From positions 1-64,000 of the forward strand of contig JABLUY010000055.1 in assembly GCA_013306675.1 (NCBI GenBank): a stretch of 64,000 nt of DNA, written 5' to 3'. This DNA comes from Thraustochytrium sp. TN22 (lineage: Eukaryota > Sar > Bigyra > Thraustochytrida > Thraustochytriidae). A program made the position numbers and the translations under genes. Positions 37,847 through 46,555 of the stretch are shown here, in pieces. Within the stretch, counting starts at the first letter, position 1. Every line of letters starts with the position of its first letter. The notes below the pieces were generated by a model. That model was not told where the DNA came from. It saw only the letters and a list, made by a program, of their open reading frames with translations, and made no database searches.

Positions 37847-38563
37847 TTACTGAGAGTTGTCGGCCGCCTGGGGACCGGCGCGCGTGAGCAGGTCCTCGCT
37901 GACAACAGAAAAGATGTTGACGGATCCAAAGCCGCGGTCCGCAAGGAGGCTGCGCGCCTTGAGCGCCTCGATCTCGATAACGCAGGCAATGCCGGCGCAG
38001 ACGCCGTCTAGGCGCTGAATGAGCTCGAGCGCAGCGAGCGCCGTGCCGCCAGTGGCGACGAGGTCATCGATGACAATGACGCGCTGGCCGGGCGCGATGG
38101 CGTCCCGCGGCACGCAGAGGCGGTCCTGGCCGGACTCGTACTCCTTGCCGTAGGCGTCGCCGGTGATGCTGTTGGGCATCTTTCCCTCCTTGCGCACCAT
38201 GAAGAAGGGTTTGTTCATGCGCAGCGCGACGGGCGGGCCGAGGATGAAGCCGCGCGCGTCCAGGCCGCAGATGGCGTCGAAGTCCACATCGCGCAGGTGC
38301 GCCACGAAGAGGTCGATGACCTCCTCGAAGACCGCCGGCTCGCGGAGGAAGCCGCCAATGTCGTAGAAGCGGTCGATGCCCTTGAAGCGGTAGTACGGCG
38401 TCACCGCGGCTACACGCGCGCGCGCCGCCTCGAGGCGCTCCGGCGAGGCCGGGCGGCGGCGGCGGCGGTCGGCCCAGACCAGGCCGGCAAGGGCGCCAGC
38501 GGCCGCGGCGAGCGCGAGCGCGGCGACGCTCAGCGCCGTGGAGGAGGCGGTCGGCGCGGTCAT
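37847..38563 (-). CDS. Adenine phosphoribosyltransferase with N-terminal membrane anchor
   Basis: A 238-residue APRT, which makes AMP from adenine and PRPP (purine salvage). Core motifs: YYRFKGIDRFYDIGGFLREP, ICGLDARGFILGPPVALRM, KEYESGQDRL, and the PRPP loop VIVIDDLVATGGTALAA. What is unusual is the first 45 residues: a hydrophobic segment (LSVAALALAAAAGALAGLVW) followed by a run of arginines (DRRRRRPAS), which looks like a signal anchor or an organelle-targeting leader not found on ordinary cytosolic APRT. There is no later ATG before the core, so this leader seems real. The start codon overlaps the start codon of the gene on the other strand. Confidence 0.9.
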   Translation of the reverse strand: MTAPTASSTALSVAALALAAAAGALAGLVWADRRRRRPASPERLEAARARVAAVTPYYRFKGIDRFYDIGGFLREPAVFEEVIDLFVAHLRDVDFDAICGLDARGFILGPPVALRMNKPFFMVRKEGKMPNSITGDAYGKEYESGQDRLCVPRDAIAPGQRVIVIDDLVATGGTALAALELIQRLDGVCAGIACVIEIEALKARSLLADRGFGSVNIFSVVSEDLLTRAGPQAADNSQ

Positions 38564-39080
38564 GTCGGCGGAGCCGCTGCTGTTGGCGCAACCGGCGCCG
38601 GTCAAGCCGCTGCCGGACCTGGCGACCGTCACGCAGGTGGCGCGCGAGCTCGCGACCGAGACGGAGCTCGCAGTGCTGGTGGCGGCGCGTGCGACGGACG
38701 GCCTGGTCACCGCGGCGCTCGCAACGCTCACCCGGGATGTGCTGCAGGAGCTCGGCTCCGGCCGCCCAGCCGCCGCACTGATCGGGCTCTGCGCGTTCCA
38801 GGCGCTGCTGGAACGCTTGCTCTCGCGGCGCGCGCTCTTCGTGCTCTTCGCCTTTGTCAAGCTCGCACTCGCCTACGCGCTGCTGCACGCGCTCTTGAGC
38901 CTGGTGTTGCCCACGCACCACGGCCTGCGTACGGCGCTCGCCTGCTCCGCCTGCTTTATCGCCGGTCTCTTTACACCACCCGTCGTCACCTCGCGCGAGG
39001 CCAACCCGAAGCAACTGGAGAATGTTGATCTCGTCGCCCAGGCTGCCGTCTCCGCGGGCGCCGACGCGGCCGTCTTGTGA
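38562..39080 (+). CDS. Small membrane protein, start codon overlapping that of APRT
   Basis: A 172-residue protein I do not recognise. The first 85 residues are helical and mildly charged (LATVTQVARELATETELAVL). After an amphipathic region come two clear hydrophobic segments, RALFVLFAFVKLALAYALLH and LRTALACSACFIAGLFTPPV, then a short polar tail. There is no second methionine in the frame, so the ATG at 38562 is the only choice short of an upstream exon. This ATG and the APRT ATG share the bases CATG on opposite strands. The frame is open for its length and its hydrophobic pattern looks genuine, but no family match supports it. Confidence 0.6.
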   Translation: MSAEPLLLAQPAPVKPLPDLATVTQVARELATETELAVLVAARATDGLVTAALATLTRDVLQELGSGRPAAALIGLCAFQALLERLLSRRALFVLFAFVKLALAYALLHALLSLVLPTHHGLRTALACSACFIAGLFTPPVVTSREANPKQLENVDLVAQAAVSAGADAAVL

Positions 39081-39444
39081 TTCATTCATCAAGGAAAAAA
39101 AGAAGCCTGACGGTCTTCGAATCATGTCCACTCATCAGCAGTGCTGAATGCACATCCAGCCGCCAATGACCAAGGACAGGCACAACAGTGACAGCCTGTG
39201 AGCCACAAAGTAGCGACCGCAGCGCCCGACCGCCACCCGGTCGACCGCCCTTCGCCGCGCTGACCGCACCGAGCTAGCTAGAGGTCGCTGACCTGAGACT
39301 GATTCGCCGCCGCAATGCCACACGCCACGCATTTCCCCAAAACTATGAAGCGACACTTCCGCTTGTACAACAACATCATGATCCGTCCCGCAACACCACC
39401 CACAAAATTCTTGTCTGTCCTCTTGCGCAGCCCGCCGTCGCTCC
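39081..39444. other. Convergent 3' spacer
   Basis: This 364-bp gap lies between the stop of the small membrane-protein gene and the stop of the convergent EF-hand/coiled-coil gene. It must hold both 3' UTRs. No RNA gene or repeat was seen. Confidence 0.5.
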
Positions 39445-41064
39445 CTACACGCCAGCGGAGGTGGAGCTCGAGGTGGAGCTCGAGGTGACGCGCGAGGACA
39501 GGCGGCGATTTTCCTCCTGCAGCGCCGCGACCTTGTCCTGCAGCTCACGAGTCGACGTCTCATGAAGCTGCGCCCAAGCTCGAATCTCCTGCGTGGACAC
39601 GGCCGAGAGCTCATCGACTTGGCGCAAAAACTCCTGCTTCTGCTGCTCGAAGGACTCGCGTTCCTGCACGAGCGTGTAGATCATCTGGTCCTTGAGGCGC
39701 AGCTGCTCACGAAGCTGTGCGGTCTCGTCCGCCTTGGACTTCTTATCGCGCATCTCGTCCGGCAAGCAATCTTCCGCGTCCAGCAGTGCGCGGACGCGGT
39801 CCGCGGAGCTCGAAGACGAGTCTTGCTGCTGCTGCAGCTGCTGCTGACCGCGGGCCACCCCGGCCACGGCTGCGTACGGCGCGTCGACGAGCTTCTCAGC
39901 AGCGGTCTCGAACTCCGCAAAAAGGTTAACAAAGTCACGCATCACCACCGGGTGCGGGAAGCGCTCCTGGTCACGAAAGGCAGCCTGCGCGCGCTCGCGC
40001 TGCCGCCGGTATGCAGCGAGCGCTGGATCCTCGCCCTCGGCCGGCTGCAGACCGGCGCCGGCCAGAGCGCTACTGTACTGCGAGGCGCCAAGCGGGTCCA
40101 TGCGCAAGGCGTCCCGCGGGCGCGGACCCGCCGCCAGGTACTGGAACTGGCCAATCTTCTCTAGCACTTTCCGGTGCCGCGCCGCAACGCCGTCGAGCTC
40201 CTTGAACCGGCCAGCCTCCGCGCCGCGCAGGCGCTCGATCATGGCGTCCGCCTCGGCGCGCGTGGCCGCTTCAATCTTTTCGGCGCGCTGTCGCAGCTCC
40301 AGCTTGGCGGCGTGCACCTGCTCCAGCATGTGTACCTCGGCTTCGATGCGCGGCGCGAGGCTCGCCTCCAGGAGGGTCTGTAGATGTAGGTAATCGCGCC
40401 GCAGCAGAGCCGTGGCATTATCGCCGTAGTCGGCCGGCAGCGCAGAAAGCTGCGGCAGTGGGCTCTGGTACACAGGCGCCGCGCCCACGGGCGCGCGCGG
40501 TGCCTCGTCCTCGAAGCGCACAGAGCGGAGCGCACTGCCACTCGCGGTCGAGTGCGGCAGCGCTGGTGTGCCGCCGGCGTCACCGCCGGTCGCCGCCGTC
40601 GCGCCCTGCGTTTGCGCAGCGCGCGCCTGCAGGTCCCTGTAGATGCCCAGGAAGCCGTCCTTGGAGATCTGGCCCGTGTGGCCCGCGTCGTAATGCTCGA
40701 AGAGCATGCCGGCTTCGAACTTTTGCTGCGCGTCCAGACCCTGCGTGCCGGCGCGTGGCGGCACGCTGGGCAGGCTCACCTGGAGGTCGCGAAGCATTGT
40801 AGCAAACTGCTCCTGCGTCAGCGTCTTGGTCTGCGGGTCGCAGTACCTCGTGAACGCACGCCCGTGCTCGAATGGGTCCGCCGTCGCTTGCATCTGCAGG
40901 GACTTGTTCTCATCCGCGCCGCCCCGCTCCTTGTCCTTGTCCTTGTCCTTGTCCTTGCTCTTGCTCTTGTCCTTGCTGCTGCTGCGCTCGCGCGAGGACG
41001 ACCGCGACTTGGACTTGGACGACGAGCCCTCCTTGGCCTTGCGCGACGACGACGAGGGCGCCAT
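39445..41064 (-). CDS. EF-hand-like coiled-coil protein, unknown function
   Basis: A 539-residue protein. The N-terminus is a Ser/Lys/Asp repeat region (KDKDKDKDKE). Residues about 60-145 look like a weak EF-hand pair; the loop DAGHTGQISKDG has acidic residue 1 but Gly at position 12, where Glu is normal, so calcium binding is doubtful. The rest is long alpha-helix and coiled coil (LRRDYLHLQTLLEASLAPRI, AAKLELRQRAEKIEAATRAE) and a final C-terminal coil (LREQLRLKDQMIYTLVQERE). The first in-frame ATG is 41064. The architecture recalls basal-body or centrosomal proteins, but no family could be named. Confidence 0.72.
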   Translation of the reverse strand: MAPSSSSRKAKEGSSSKSKSRSSSRERSSSKDKSKSKDKDKDKDKERGGADENKSLQMQATADPFEHGRAFTRYCDPQTKTLTQEQFATMLRDLQVSLPSVPPRAGTQGLDAQQKFEAGMLFEHYDAGHTGQISKDGFLGIYRDLQARAAQTQGATAATGGDAGGTPALPHSTASGSALRSVRFEDEAPRAPVGAAPVYQSPLPQLSALPADYGDNATALLRRDYLHLQTLLEASLAPRIEAEVHMLEQVHAAKLELRQRAEKIEAATRAEADAMIERLRGAEAGRFKELDGVAARHRKVLEKIGQFQYLAAGPRPRDALRMDPLGASQYSSALAGAGLQPAEGEDPALAAYRRQRERAQAAFRDQERFPHPVVMRDFVNLFAEFETAAEKLVDAPYAAVAGVARGQQQLQQQQDSSSSSADRVRALLDAEDCLPDEMRDKKSKADETAQLREQLRLKDQMIYTLVQERESFEQQKQEFLRQVDELSAVSTQEIRAWAQLHETSTRELQDKVAALQEENRRLSSRVTSSSTSSSTSAGV

Positions 41065-42082
41065 CCCCAACGCGCCCGCCGCCGCCGCCGCCGCCGCCCG
41101 CCCGCCGCGTGCGCCGCGCCCCGCGGCCGGCCGGCCCGAGGTCGGGTCTGGCGAGCCTGCGACAACCGTTGTCCATCAGGCCATGGCGCCGTCGTCTTGT
41201 CTTCCCCAGCGCGGCCTGCCGCTCCGCGCCGCGCGCCGCGAGCCCTCGGGGCGGGCCGGCGCGCGGGCGCGGCCCCGGGGCGGAGGCGGGCCTCGGCCAG
41301 CGCCCGCGCGTCCCAGCGCGCGCGCGCGAGGCGGCTGGCGGCTCTCCTCGCGACGCGAGCCGGCGCGCGGCGAAGAACTCCAAGAGCGAGCGCCGCAGGG
41401 GCTCGAGAGCGCGCGGAGACGAGACGAGAGAACCAGCCGAGCTAGCTAGCCCCGAGAACCTCTTGGGCTGGCCTCCTCGGCCGCGGCCGCCGGCCACGCG
41501 AGCCTGACGAGCCTGGCAAAGCTGGAAAAGGCAGCCGCCCGCCGGCCCGCCCGCCACCGCCGTCGCCGCGGCGCCGCGCGGCCCGCCGCCCGAGGCTATT
41601 TTGAACGCGCCGGCTTGAGGGAGCTCGAGGAGCTCGAGCTCGTAGCTAGCCCAGGCAAGACGGGGAGACGAATCGGAGGACCGGCTGCAGAGCAGCATCG
41701 ACGTGGCTGCGGCGCGCCGCTGTCTCGGGCTCCGTCGTTGTCGTCGTCCTCGGCTTCGTCTTCGTCTTCGTCTTCGTCTTCGTCTTTGTCTTTGTAGTCT
41801 TCGTCGCCGTCTCGGTGGGCAGGGACGCCAGGTACGAGCGGGCGAATTTGAACGCCGGGACTGGCGAGGGGTCTTGACGCGCGCCGCGCGGCACGGGACT
41901 GCGTCGCGTCCAAGTGCGCGGGGCGTCGGTCTGCTCGGCGACGGAACGCGATCTGGCCCGGAACCGCGCACTGCAGCGCAGGAGCAAGTACAGCTGGGAG
42001 GGAGCAGCCAGGCTGGGTTTTCTGGCTGACCTGCATCCTTGCTGACGAGCAGAGCGCATTCCTTGGAGAGCGCGGCGCCGGC
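41065..42082. other. Spacer between divergent coiled-coil genes
   Basis: This 1-kb gap between divergent ATGs is very GC-rich, with (GTCTTC)/(CTTCGT) triplet runs near 41750-41800. Long frames here (for example a minus-strand frame through 40910-42358) are driven by composition and overlap the flanking genes. No independent gene is supported. Confidence 0.5.
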
Positions 42083-42547
42083 ATGGCGCAGGACGGCCAG
42101 GTCTCTGGCAAGGACGAGGAGGTCGAGGTGCACATCCTGGACGCCGCCATGGAGGCCGTCGCGTGCGATGTGGAGAACCGCACCCAGCTCATCATCCGGC
42201 TTGTAGCAGGCCTGCGCGACCTGCTGCACAGGGTAGTGCAGCGAGACGAGACGCGCTTTGAGGAGCTGGAAGCGAGCCTCAAGCGCTGCCGTCGCGAAGC
42301 ACGAGCATCCGATGTGCTCACGGGTAAGTTGTTGGGCCGCGTCGAGGTTCTGGAGCATGCTCTCCTCAAGACGCAGTTGGCGCCGCAGCTGGACGGCTAC
42401 GGCGCCGACAAGGACGCGGACGGCTGCAAGGACGCAAACGTCTGCGCCTGGGATGCGCCTAAAAGGACGCCCCGACCGCCTCGCACCCGGTCCAATCCGA
42501 ACACGCCAAGCTCGCCGGTTCGCGCGGCGTGTGAGGAGATGGTCTAG
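42083..42547 (+). CDS. Small coiled-coil protein, unknown
   Basis: A 154-residue protein. Residues 10-95 are predicted helix with heptad character (LDAAMEAVACDVENRTQLII, LVAGLRDLLHRVVQRDETRF, EELEASLKRCRREARA, LGRVEVLEHALLKTQ). The tail is Lys/Arg/Pro-rich with SNPNTPSSP sites. The size and shape resemble small subunits of trafficking or kinetochore complexes, but I do not recognise a family. The ATG context is good (ggcATGg). The gene could be longer if an intron follows, and its status rests on composition and helix pattern. Confidence 0.55.
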   Translation: MAQDGQVSGKDEEVEVHILDAAMEAVACDVENRTQLIIRLVAGLRDLLHRVVQRDETRFEELEASLKRCRREARASDVLTGKLLGRVEVLEHALLKTQLAPQLDGYGADKDADGCKDANVCAWDAPKRTPRPPRTRSNPNTPSSPVRAACEEMV

Positions 42548-42691
42548 GTACTTGTATTATTTCCGCCGTGGTGGTCAATAAGTTGCGCCGAAATTGCGCA
42601 GCGAGAATGATCTCATGGCCTGAGAGTGAGGAGTGGTGCGGTTCTCGTACGGGCACCGCCCACCTGTGTAAGCAAGAAGAGAAACTGTCTT

Positions 42692-43708
42692 TTATGGTTT
42701 CGAAGGGCGCACGGAAGAGGGCAAAAAGGGCGGCCGAGAGCGGCGATGATGGACCAGGCGGTCCTGCAGGTTGGGCTGGGACTTCTCCAGCTCGCGGCGG
42801 TTGTAGTAAGCGCAAGAGAACTCCGCTAGGGAGAGCGACCCGTCGTTGTTGGGGTCGAAAAAGGCGAAGACCTGCTCGAGCGCCTCGCCATCGAGGTCCA
42901 GATCAAGGCCCTCCTGCAACACCTGAAGGAATTCCGCGCGGGACACGCGCTGATCCCCGTCCACGTCGAAGCGGCGGAAGAGATCCTCGATGCGGGCTCC
43001 GGCGGCCGCCTCTCGGATGCAGTCCATGGTGAGCCGGAAGCGATCGAGCACAGTCCGGCGGCGAATATGGCGACGCGCGAAGACACGCAAGCGCTCCGGG
43101 TTGAGCATGTGGTGCAGGACTTCCTTGAACTCGATCTGGCCGTCGCGGTTCTCGTCCATGTGCTGCAGCAGCGCGGACGTCTCGGGCCGTGAGAGCGTGA
43201 TGCCCAGCTGTGTGCGCAGCCGCGAGCGGAAGGTCTCCATATCCATGGCCTCGCCTTCAAAGCCGCGAAGGTCCATCTGGCGCGATTCGAGCAGCTTCTC
43301 TGCCACGTCGCGCACCTTGAGGAGCGCGGACTCCAGCGGCTGCATCTCGCGTTCCTCCTCGTTAAGCAGCGGGCCTGCGCGCGGGTCATGTCTCCTGTGC
43401 CCCCTTTGTGCGTGTTTCTCTGCCAGCAGCTGGCTCAGGCCCTCCAGCTCGTGCAAGCTCGACCCGAAGAGCTCCCTGGGCGCGCCAAAGGCCATGCGCG
43501 TGCCCGCCGACGCCAGCCCGCGCTTGCCGCCAGCCTTGGCTATGAGCGGGCTGGGCATGGGCGTAGACACCACCACCACCTCTGTTTCTGACGGCGTCCT
43601 GGCCAGACCCTTGAAGTGGTGCAGCGTGCGGTTCACCTCCGCGTCCTGCCTTCGCTGGCCCCGCCGCCGGTACCTCTCCAGCGCCTCCAGCGACCCGGTC
43701 TTGCGCAT
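42692..43708 (-). CDS. EF-hand calcium-binding protein
   Basis: A 338-residue protein with three convincing EF-hand loops: DENRDGQIEFKE, DVDGDQRVSRAE and DPNNDGSLSLAE, each with acidic residues at positions 1, 3 or 5, Gly at 6 (Gln in the second) and Glu at 12. They lie at about residues 187-300 and are followed by a basic tail. The N-terminal half is disordered or helical (LHELEGLSQLLAEKH). A fourth, degenerate hand may precede the first. This kind of calcium sensor occurs in flagella and in signalling; a partner cannot be read from sequence. Divergent from the V-ATPase gene. Confidence 0.85.
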   Translation of the reverse strand: MRKTGSLEALERYRRRGQRRQDAEVNRTLHHFKGLARTPSETEVVVVSTPMPSPLIAKAGGKRGLASAGTRMAFGAPRELFGSSLHELEGLSQLLAEKHAQRGHRRHDPRAGPLLNEEEREMQPLESALLKVRDVAEKLLESRQMDLRGFEGEAMDMETFRSRLRTQLGITLSRPETSALLQHMDENRDGQIEFKEVLHHMLNPERLRVFARRHIRRRTVLDRFRLTMDCIREAAAGARIEDLFRRFDVDGDQRVSRAEFLQVLQEGLDLDLDGEALEQVFAFFDPNNDGSLSLAEFSCAYYNRRELEKSQPNLQDRLVHHRRSRPPFLPSSVRPSKP

Positions 43709-44356
43709 CCTAGGTCCGCGCTCGGCGTTCTCTGCCTTTTCACCTCTGCAGCTCTCCGCGCTTTATCGCCGCCCTTGCCAGCCACCAGCTCCTCCAGCTC
43801 CAGCTCCAGCTCCAGCTCCAGCTCCAGCTCCAGCTCCTCCTCGCCCCCGCTCTGCACGTGCCGCCCTACCGAGAGATCCGTTCAGAGTTTCCCCGCGCCC
43901 CTCTTGCCCGAGTGGCCTTTCCCCCTGCTCCTCTGCCCCTGTCCTGCAAGATCGTGCGTCGTCGCCCCGCGACTGTCCCTGACGGCTGCGGGACCTCATG
44001 AGAGGGCCCGGCGCGGGCTGCGGGAAACCGAGGCGTAGTGCAGGTGGGGGCGAGGCGGCCGCTGCTTCGAGGCGGCCACGGGGAAAGACCGAGGGGGCGA
44101 GGCGCCAGTGGCGGCGATGATCGGGCTCGCCGGCCGCTTCAACTTGAAGGAGGAGGAGGAGGAGGAGGAGGAGGCGGAGGAGGAGGCGGCGGAGGCCGCG
44201 GCGCAGAACGGCGAGCGCAGCGGCGGCGGGGGGCGCGGCGGCAGCGGCGGCGGGCAGCGGGCAGGCACCGCGGAGGGTCCGGAAGCGCGGCGGCGGGCGG
44301 CGGCGGCGGCGGCGCGCGCGCGCAGGCGAGGGAGGGCACGAGCGGCGAAAGGCAGG
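43709..44356. other. Divergent spacer with GGA/GCT-rich simple repeats
   Basis: This 648-bp gap precedes both the EF-hand and V-ATPase e genes. It has a (CAGCTC)n run at about 43796-43838 and a (GGA)n run at about 44150-44178. A plus-strand frame at 44108 fuses in frame with the V-ATPase subunit, but its Glu and Gly/Arg runs do not belong to that family, so it is taken as 5' UTR. Confidence 0.5.
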
Positions 44357-44605
44357 ATGGCGGACTTCACCCCGCTGCTGGTGGGCCTGCTCACCTTCCT
44401 CGCGATCGGCGTGGCCGGATGCTGTGTGGGACAGGGCCTGCGCGGCGCGGGCAAGCTGTCGCGCGGCGAGTCACAGCTCATGTGCTTCCTCGTCGCGCTC
44501 GCGGGCGTGTGCATGTGGATGATGTGGTCCATGACCTGGCTCAGCCAGGTGAACCCCATCCTCTTCCCGGAGGCAACAAACTACACGGAGACTTCCGAGC
44601 ACTGA
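44357..44605 (+). CDS. VMA9: V-type ATPase V0 subunit e
   Basis: An 82-residue membrane protein with the family's usual length. It has two membrane spans, LLVGLLTFLAIGVAGCCVG and LMCFLVALAGVCMWMMWSMT, and ends with the family mark LSQVNPILFPE, which matches human ATP6V0E1 (LAQLNPLFGPQ). A glycosylation-type NYT follows. It is part of the proton-conducting V0 sector of the vacuolar/endosomal ATPase. The frame extends upstream to 44108 with an ATG, adding a Glu-rich and Gly/Arg-rich leader unknown in the family; the ATG at 44357 is chosen because it restores the normal protein. Confidence 0.85.
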   Translation: MADFTPLLVGLLTFLAIGVAGCCVGQGLRGAGKLSRGESQLMCFLVALAGVCMWMMWSMTWLSQVNPILFPEATNYTETSEH

Positions 44606-44828
44606 CCATGACGTTGTTTTGTCACGCGCGGCTCTTAGGCATCCGGGTCTTAAGAACGAGATGATTTCCTTTCTTTTATGCGTCATCGGGACAACTACTG
44701 CGGAAGCTCCCGCGCCACTCCAAACCTTCATGGTCCTTCGAGGCTAGGCTGAGCACAGCCGGCGCGGGAGCCTCGTCCAATTTGCCTTTAGCGAGGCCTA
44801 CCTATTTCTCTGCCTGTCCTCGATAGAA

Positions 44829-46268
44829 TCAAGCTTGCTTGGTCTTGAGCTTGTCGTCCTGAGACCGGCGGCCGCAGCAGACAAGGGATACGGCCATGAC
44901 CAAAAGCGCGAGACCAGCCAGCAGAGGGAGGAGCGCGACCGAGAACCAGAGCGCGACCTCGGCTTTCTCGAGCGCCGGCGAGATGCTCCCGCGAAAGGGC
45001 GCCTCTCGGCACCCGGAGAGCGCGGCCGACGGCTTGAGCGCAGCCGCGTCCCAGCGCTGCTCGATACGCACGCGGCCAGCCTCGTCAATGATGCGCACGG
45101 TGACCGAGGAGGCGTCGGTGGCAAAGTCAAGCTCGCCAAAGTTGAGGTCCAGGTAGTAATCCATGGTCTCCTGCCACGGGAGCATGCGATGCGCGGACTG
45201 CATGGCCCAGGCCCGCAGCGGCGTCTCCCTATTCCAGGCGTGCGTCATCCCGGAGCTCGTCAGCTCGGGCAGCACAAAGCGCTGGCCGCCGTCGCAGGTC
45301 ATGTTGACGCTCATGAGTTCGGCCATGTGCACGTCGCCGCTGAGCAGGAAGACGCCACGCGCCTCGGAGGCCATGAGCAGCTTCATGAGCCGCTCGCGGC
45401 TGCGCGGCATGCGTGACCAGTTCTCGCCCACGGTGTGGCGCAGGAACATGGTGGGCAGGACCTGAATACCGCTCACAATCACATTGAAGTCGGCCTTGGA
45501 CGCCGTGAGCTCCTCTTCGAGCCAGCGCCACTGTGCCTCGCCCAGCAGGTCACCGGTGGCCGAGTACGGGTCGCGGTTGTAGCGGTTGTCGAGCAAGTAC
45601 ACCTTGATACGGCCGCCGGCCAGCTCGCGGCTCGAATACACGCCCTCTTGCGAGCGGCGCGGGTCGTCCGCCGGCGCGTGCATGAAGCGCAGAAACTCCT
45701 GCTGCGAGATCACGCGATTCTCGTACTCGCGGCCGCCATCGTTGAGCCCAAAATCGTGGTCGTCCCAGGTACCCATGATGCGGTCCGTGCCGAGCGCCTC
45801 GACAAAGGCGGCGTAGCCCGGGTGCTGCATCTGCTTGTCGTAGTGGTAGCGGAGGCGCTTCTGGTCGGCGCCGAAGAAGGGCGCCACCGGGAACTTGGCC
45901 TTGACGTAGTCGCCGTGGTCCGTGATCACAGAGATCCACTCCTTGAGCTTGTGCGGCCGCCAGTCCGCATACACATTGTCGCCGCCCCAGATCCAGGCCT
46001 CGGGCTTGCGCTCCAGGATGCGCGGCCAGAGCGGCTGCGACAGGTTAACCTTATTGCAGCTGCCGAAGTTGACGCGAAAGTACCCCTCAGCGCCGTCCTG
46101 CTGCTCCAGCTCCACCTCCTGCTGCTGCACTGCCCCGGCCTCCGCCCCTGGCACGGCGAGCAGCACGAGCGCCAGCGACAGCGACAGCACCACGGTGGCG
46201 GCGGCCTTCGTGAGCAAGAGCGTCGCCCTCGGCGCTACCCTCACGCTCTGCCCCTTGGAGGAGCTCAT
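44829..46268 (-). CDS. PhoD-like metallophosphatase, membrane anchored
   Basis: A 479-residue phosphatase/phosphodiesterase of the PhoD family. N-terminal signal peptide: ATVVLSLSLALVLLAVPGAEAG. Metal-site motifs: FRVNFGSCNK, WIWGGDNVYADW, MGTWDDHDFGLND, YLLDNRYNRDP, and LLSGDVHMAEL. The C-terminus has one membrane span (LWFSVALLPLLAGLALLVMA) followed by a CC pair and basic tail, giving a type I protein with the enzyme on the lumenal or outer face. The frame is open upstream to 46439 with another ATG at 46436, but the one at 46268 places the signal peptide properly. It resembles the PhoD-type enzymes of algae and oomycetes. Divergent from the WD40 gene, 287 bp apart. Confidence 0.9.
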   Translation of the reverse strand: MSSSKGQSVRVAPRATLLLTKAAATVVLSLSLALVLLAVPGAEAGAVQQQEVELEQQDGAEGYFRVNFGSCNKVNLSQPLWPRILERKPEAWIWGGDNVYADWRPHKLKEWISVITDHGDYVKAKFPVAPFFGADQKRLRYHYDKQMQHPGYAAFVEALGTDRIMGTWDDHDFGLNDGGREYENRVISQQEFLRFMHAPADDPRRSQEGVYSSRELAGGRIKVYLLDNRYNRDPYSATGDLLGEAQWRWLEEELTASKADFNVIVSGIQVLPTMFLRHTVGENWSRMPRSRERLMKLLMASEARGVFLLSGDVHMAELMSVNMTCDGGQRFVLPELTSSGMTHAWNRETPLRAWAMQSAHRMLPWQETMDYYLDLNFGELDFATDASSVTVRIIDEAGRVRIEQRWDAAALKPSAALSGCREAPFRGSISPALEKAEVALWFSVALLPLLAGLALLVMAVSLVCCGRRSQDDKLKTKQA

Positions 46269-46555
46269 GGCGGCAGCCGGTCTCGGTGCGAGTCGCGCGC
46301 GGAGCCTGCTCGCCGCGTCGCCGGGCTCGTGCCGCACGTGGCGGCGGAATTTGCCTCGCCGCCGCCGCGCCTGTGGCTCTGCGTGCCGCTGCGGCACGTC
46401 ACGGTACGGGCGGTTCGCGCTCTGCGAGACCGCCATCACACCATCGTGGCCAACATGATGGGTAAAAAAGGGCAGGACGAGCGCGACGTCTTACCGCGCG
46501 CAGACCCCGAACCCGAACCCGCGCGAGAGCGCGAGAGCGCGAGAGCGCGATCGCG
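46269..46555. promoter_or_regulatory. Putative bidirectional promoter, PhoD / WD40 gene
   Basis: This 287-bp gap separates divergent ATGs. It ends in an (GCGAGA)n-type run at about 46522-46552 just before the WD40 start. No TATA element was recognised. Confidence 0.45.

Noticed and set aside
44108-44356. N-terminal extension of V-ATPase subunit e
   Set aside because: It is a Glu run and Gly/Arg-rich tract; family members start near MADFTPLL and are about 80 residues long.
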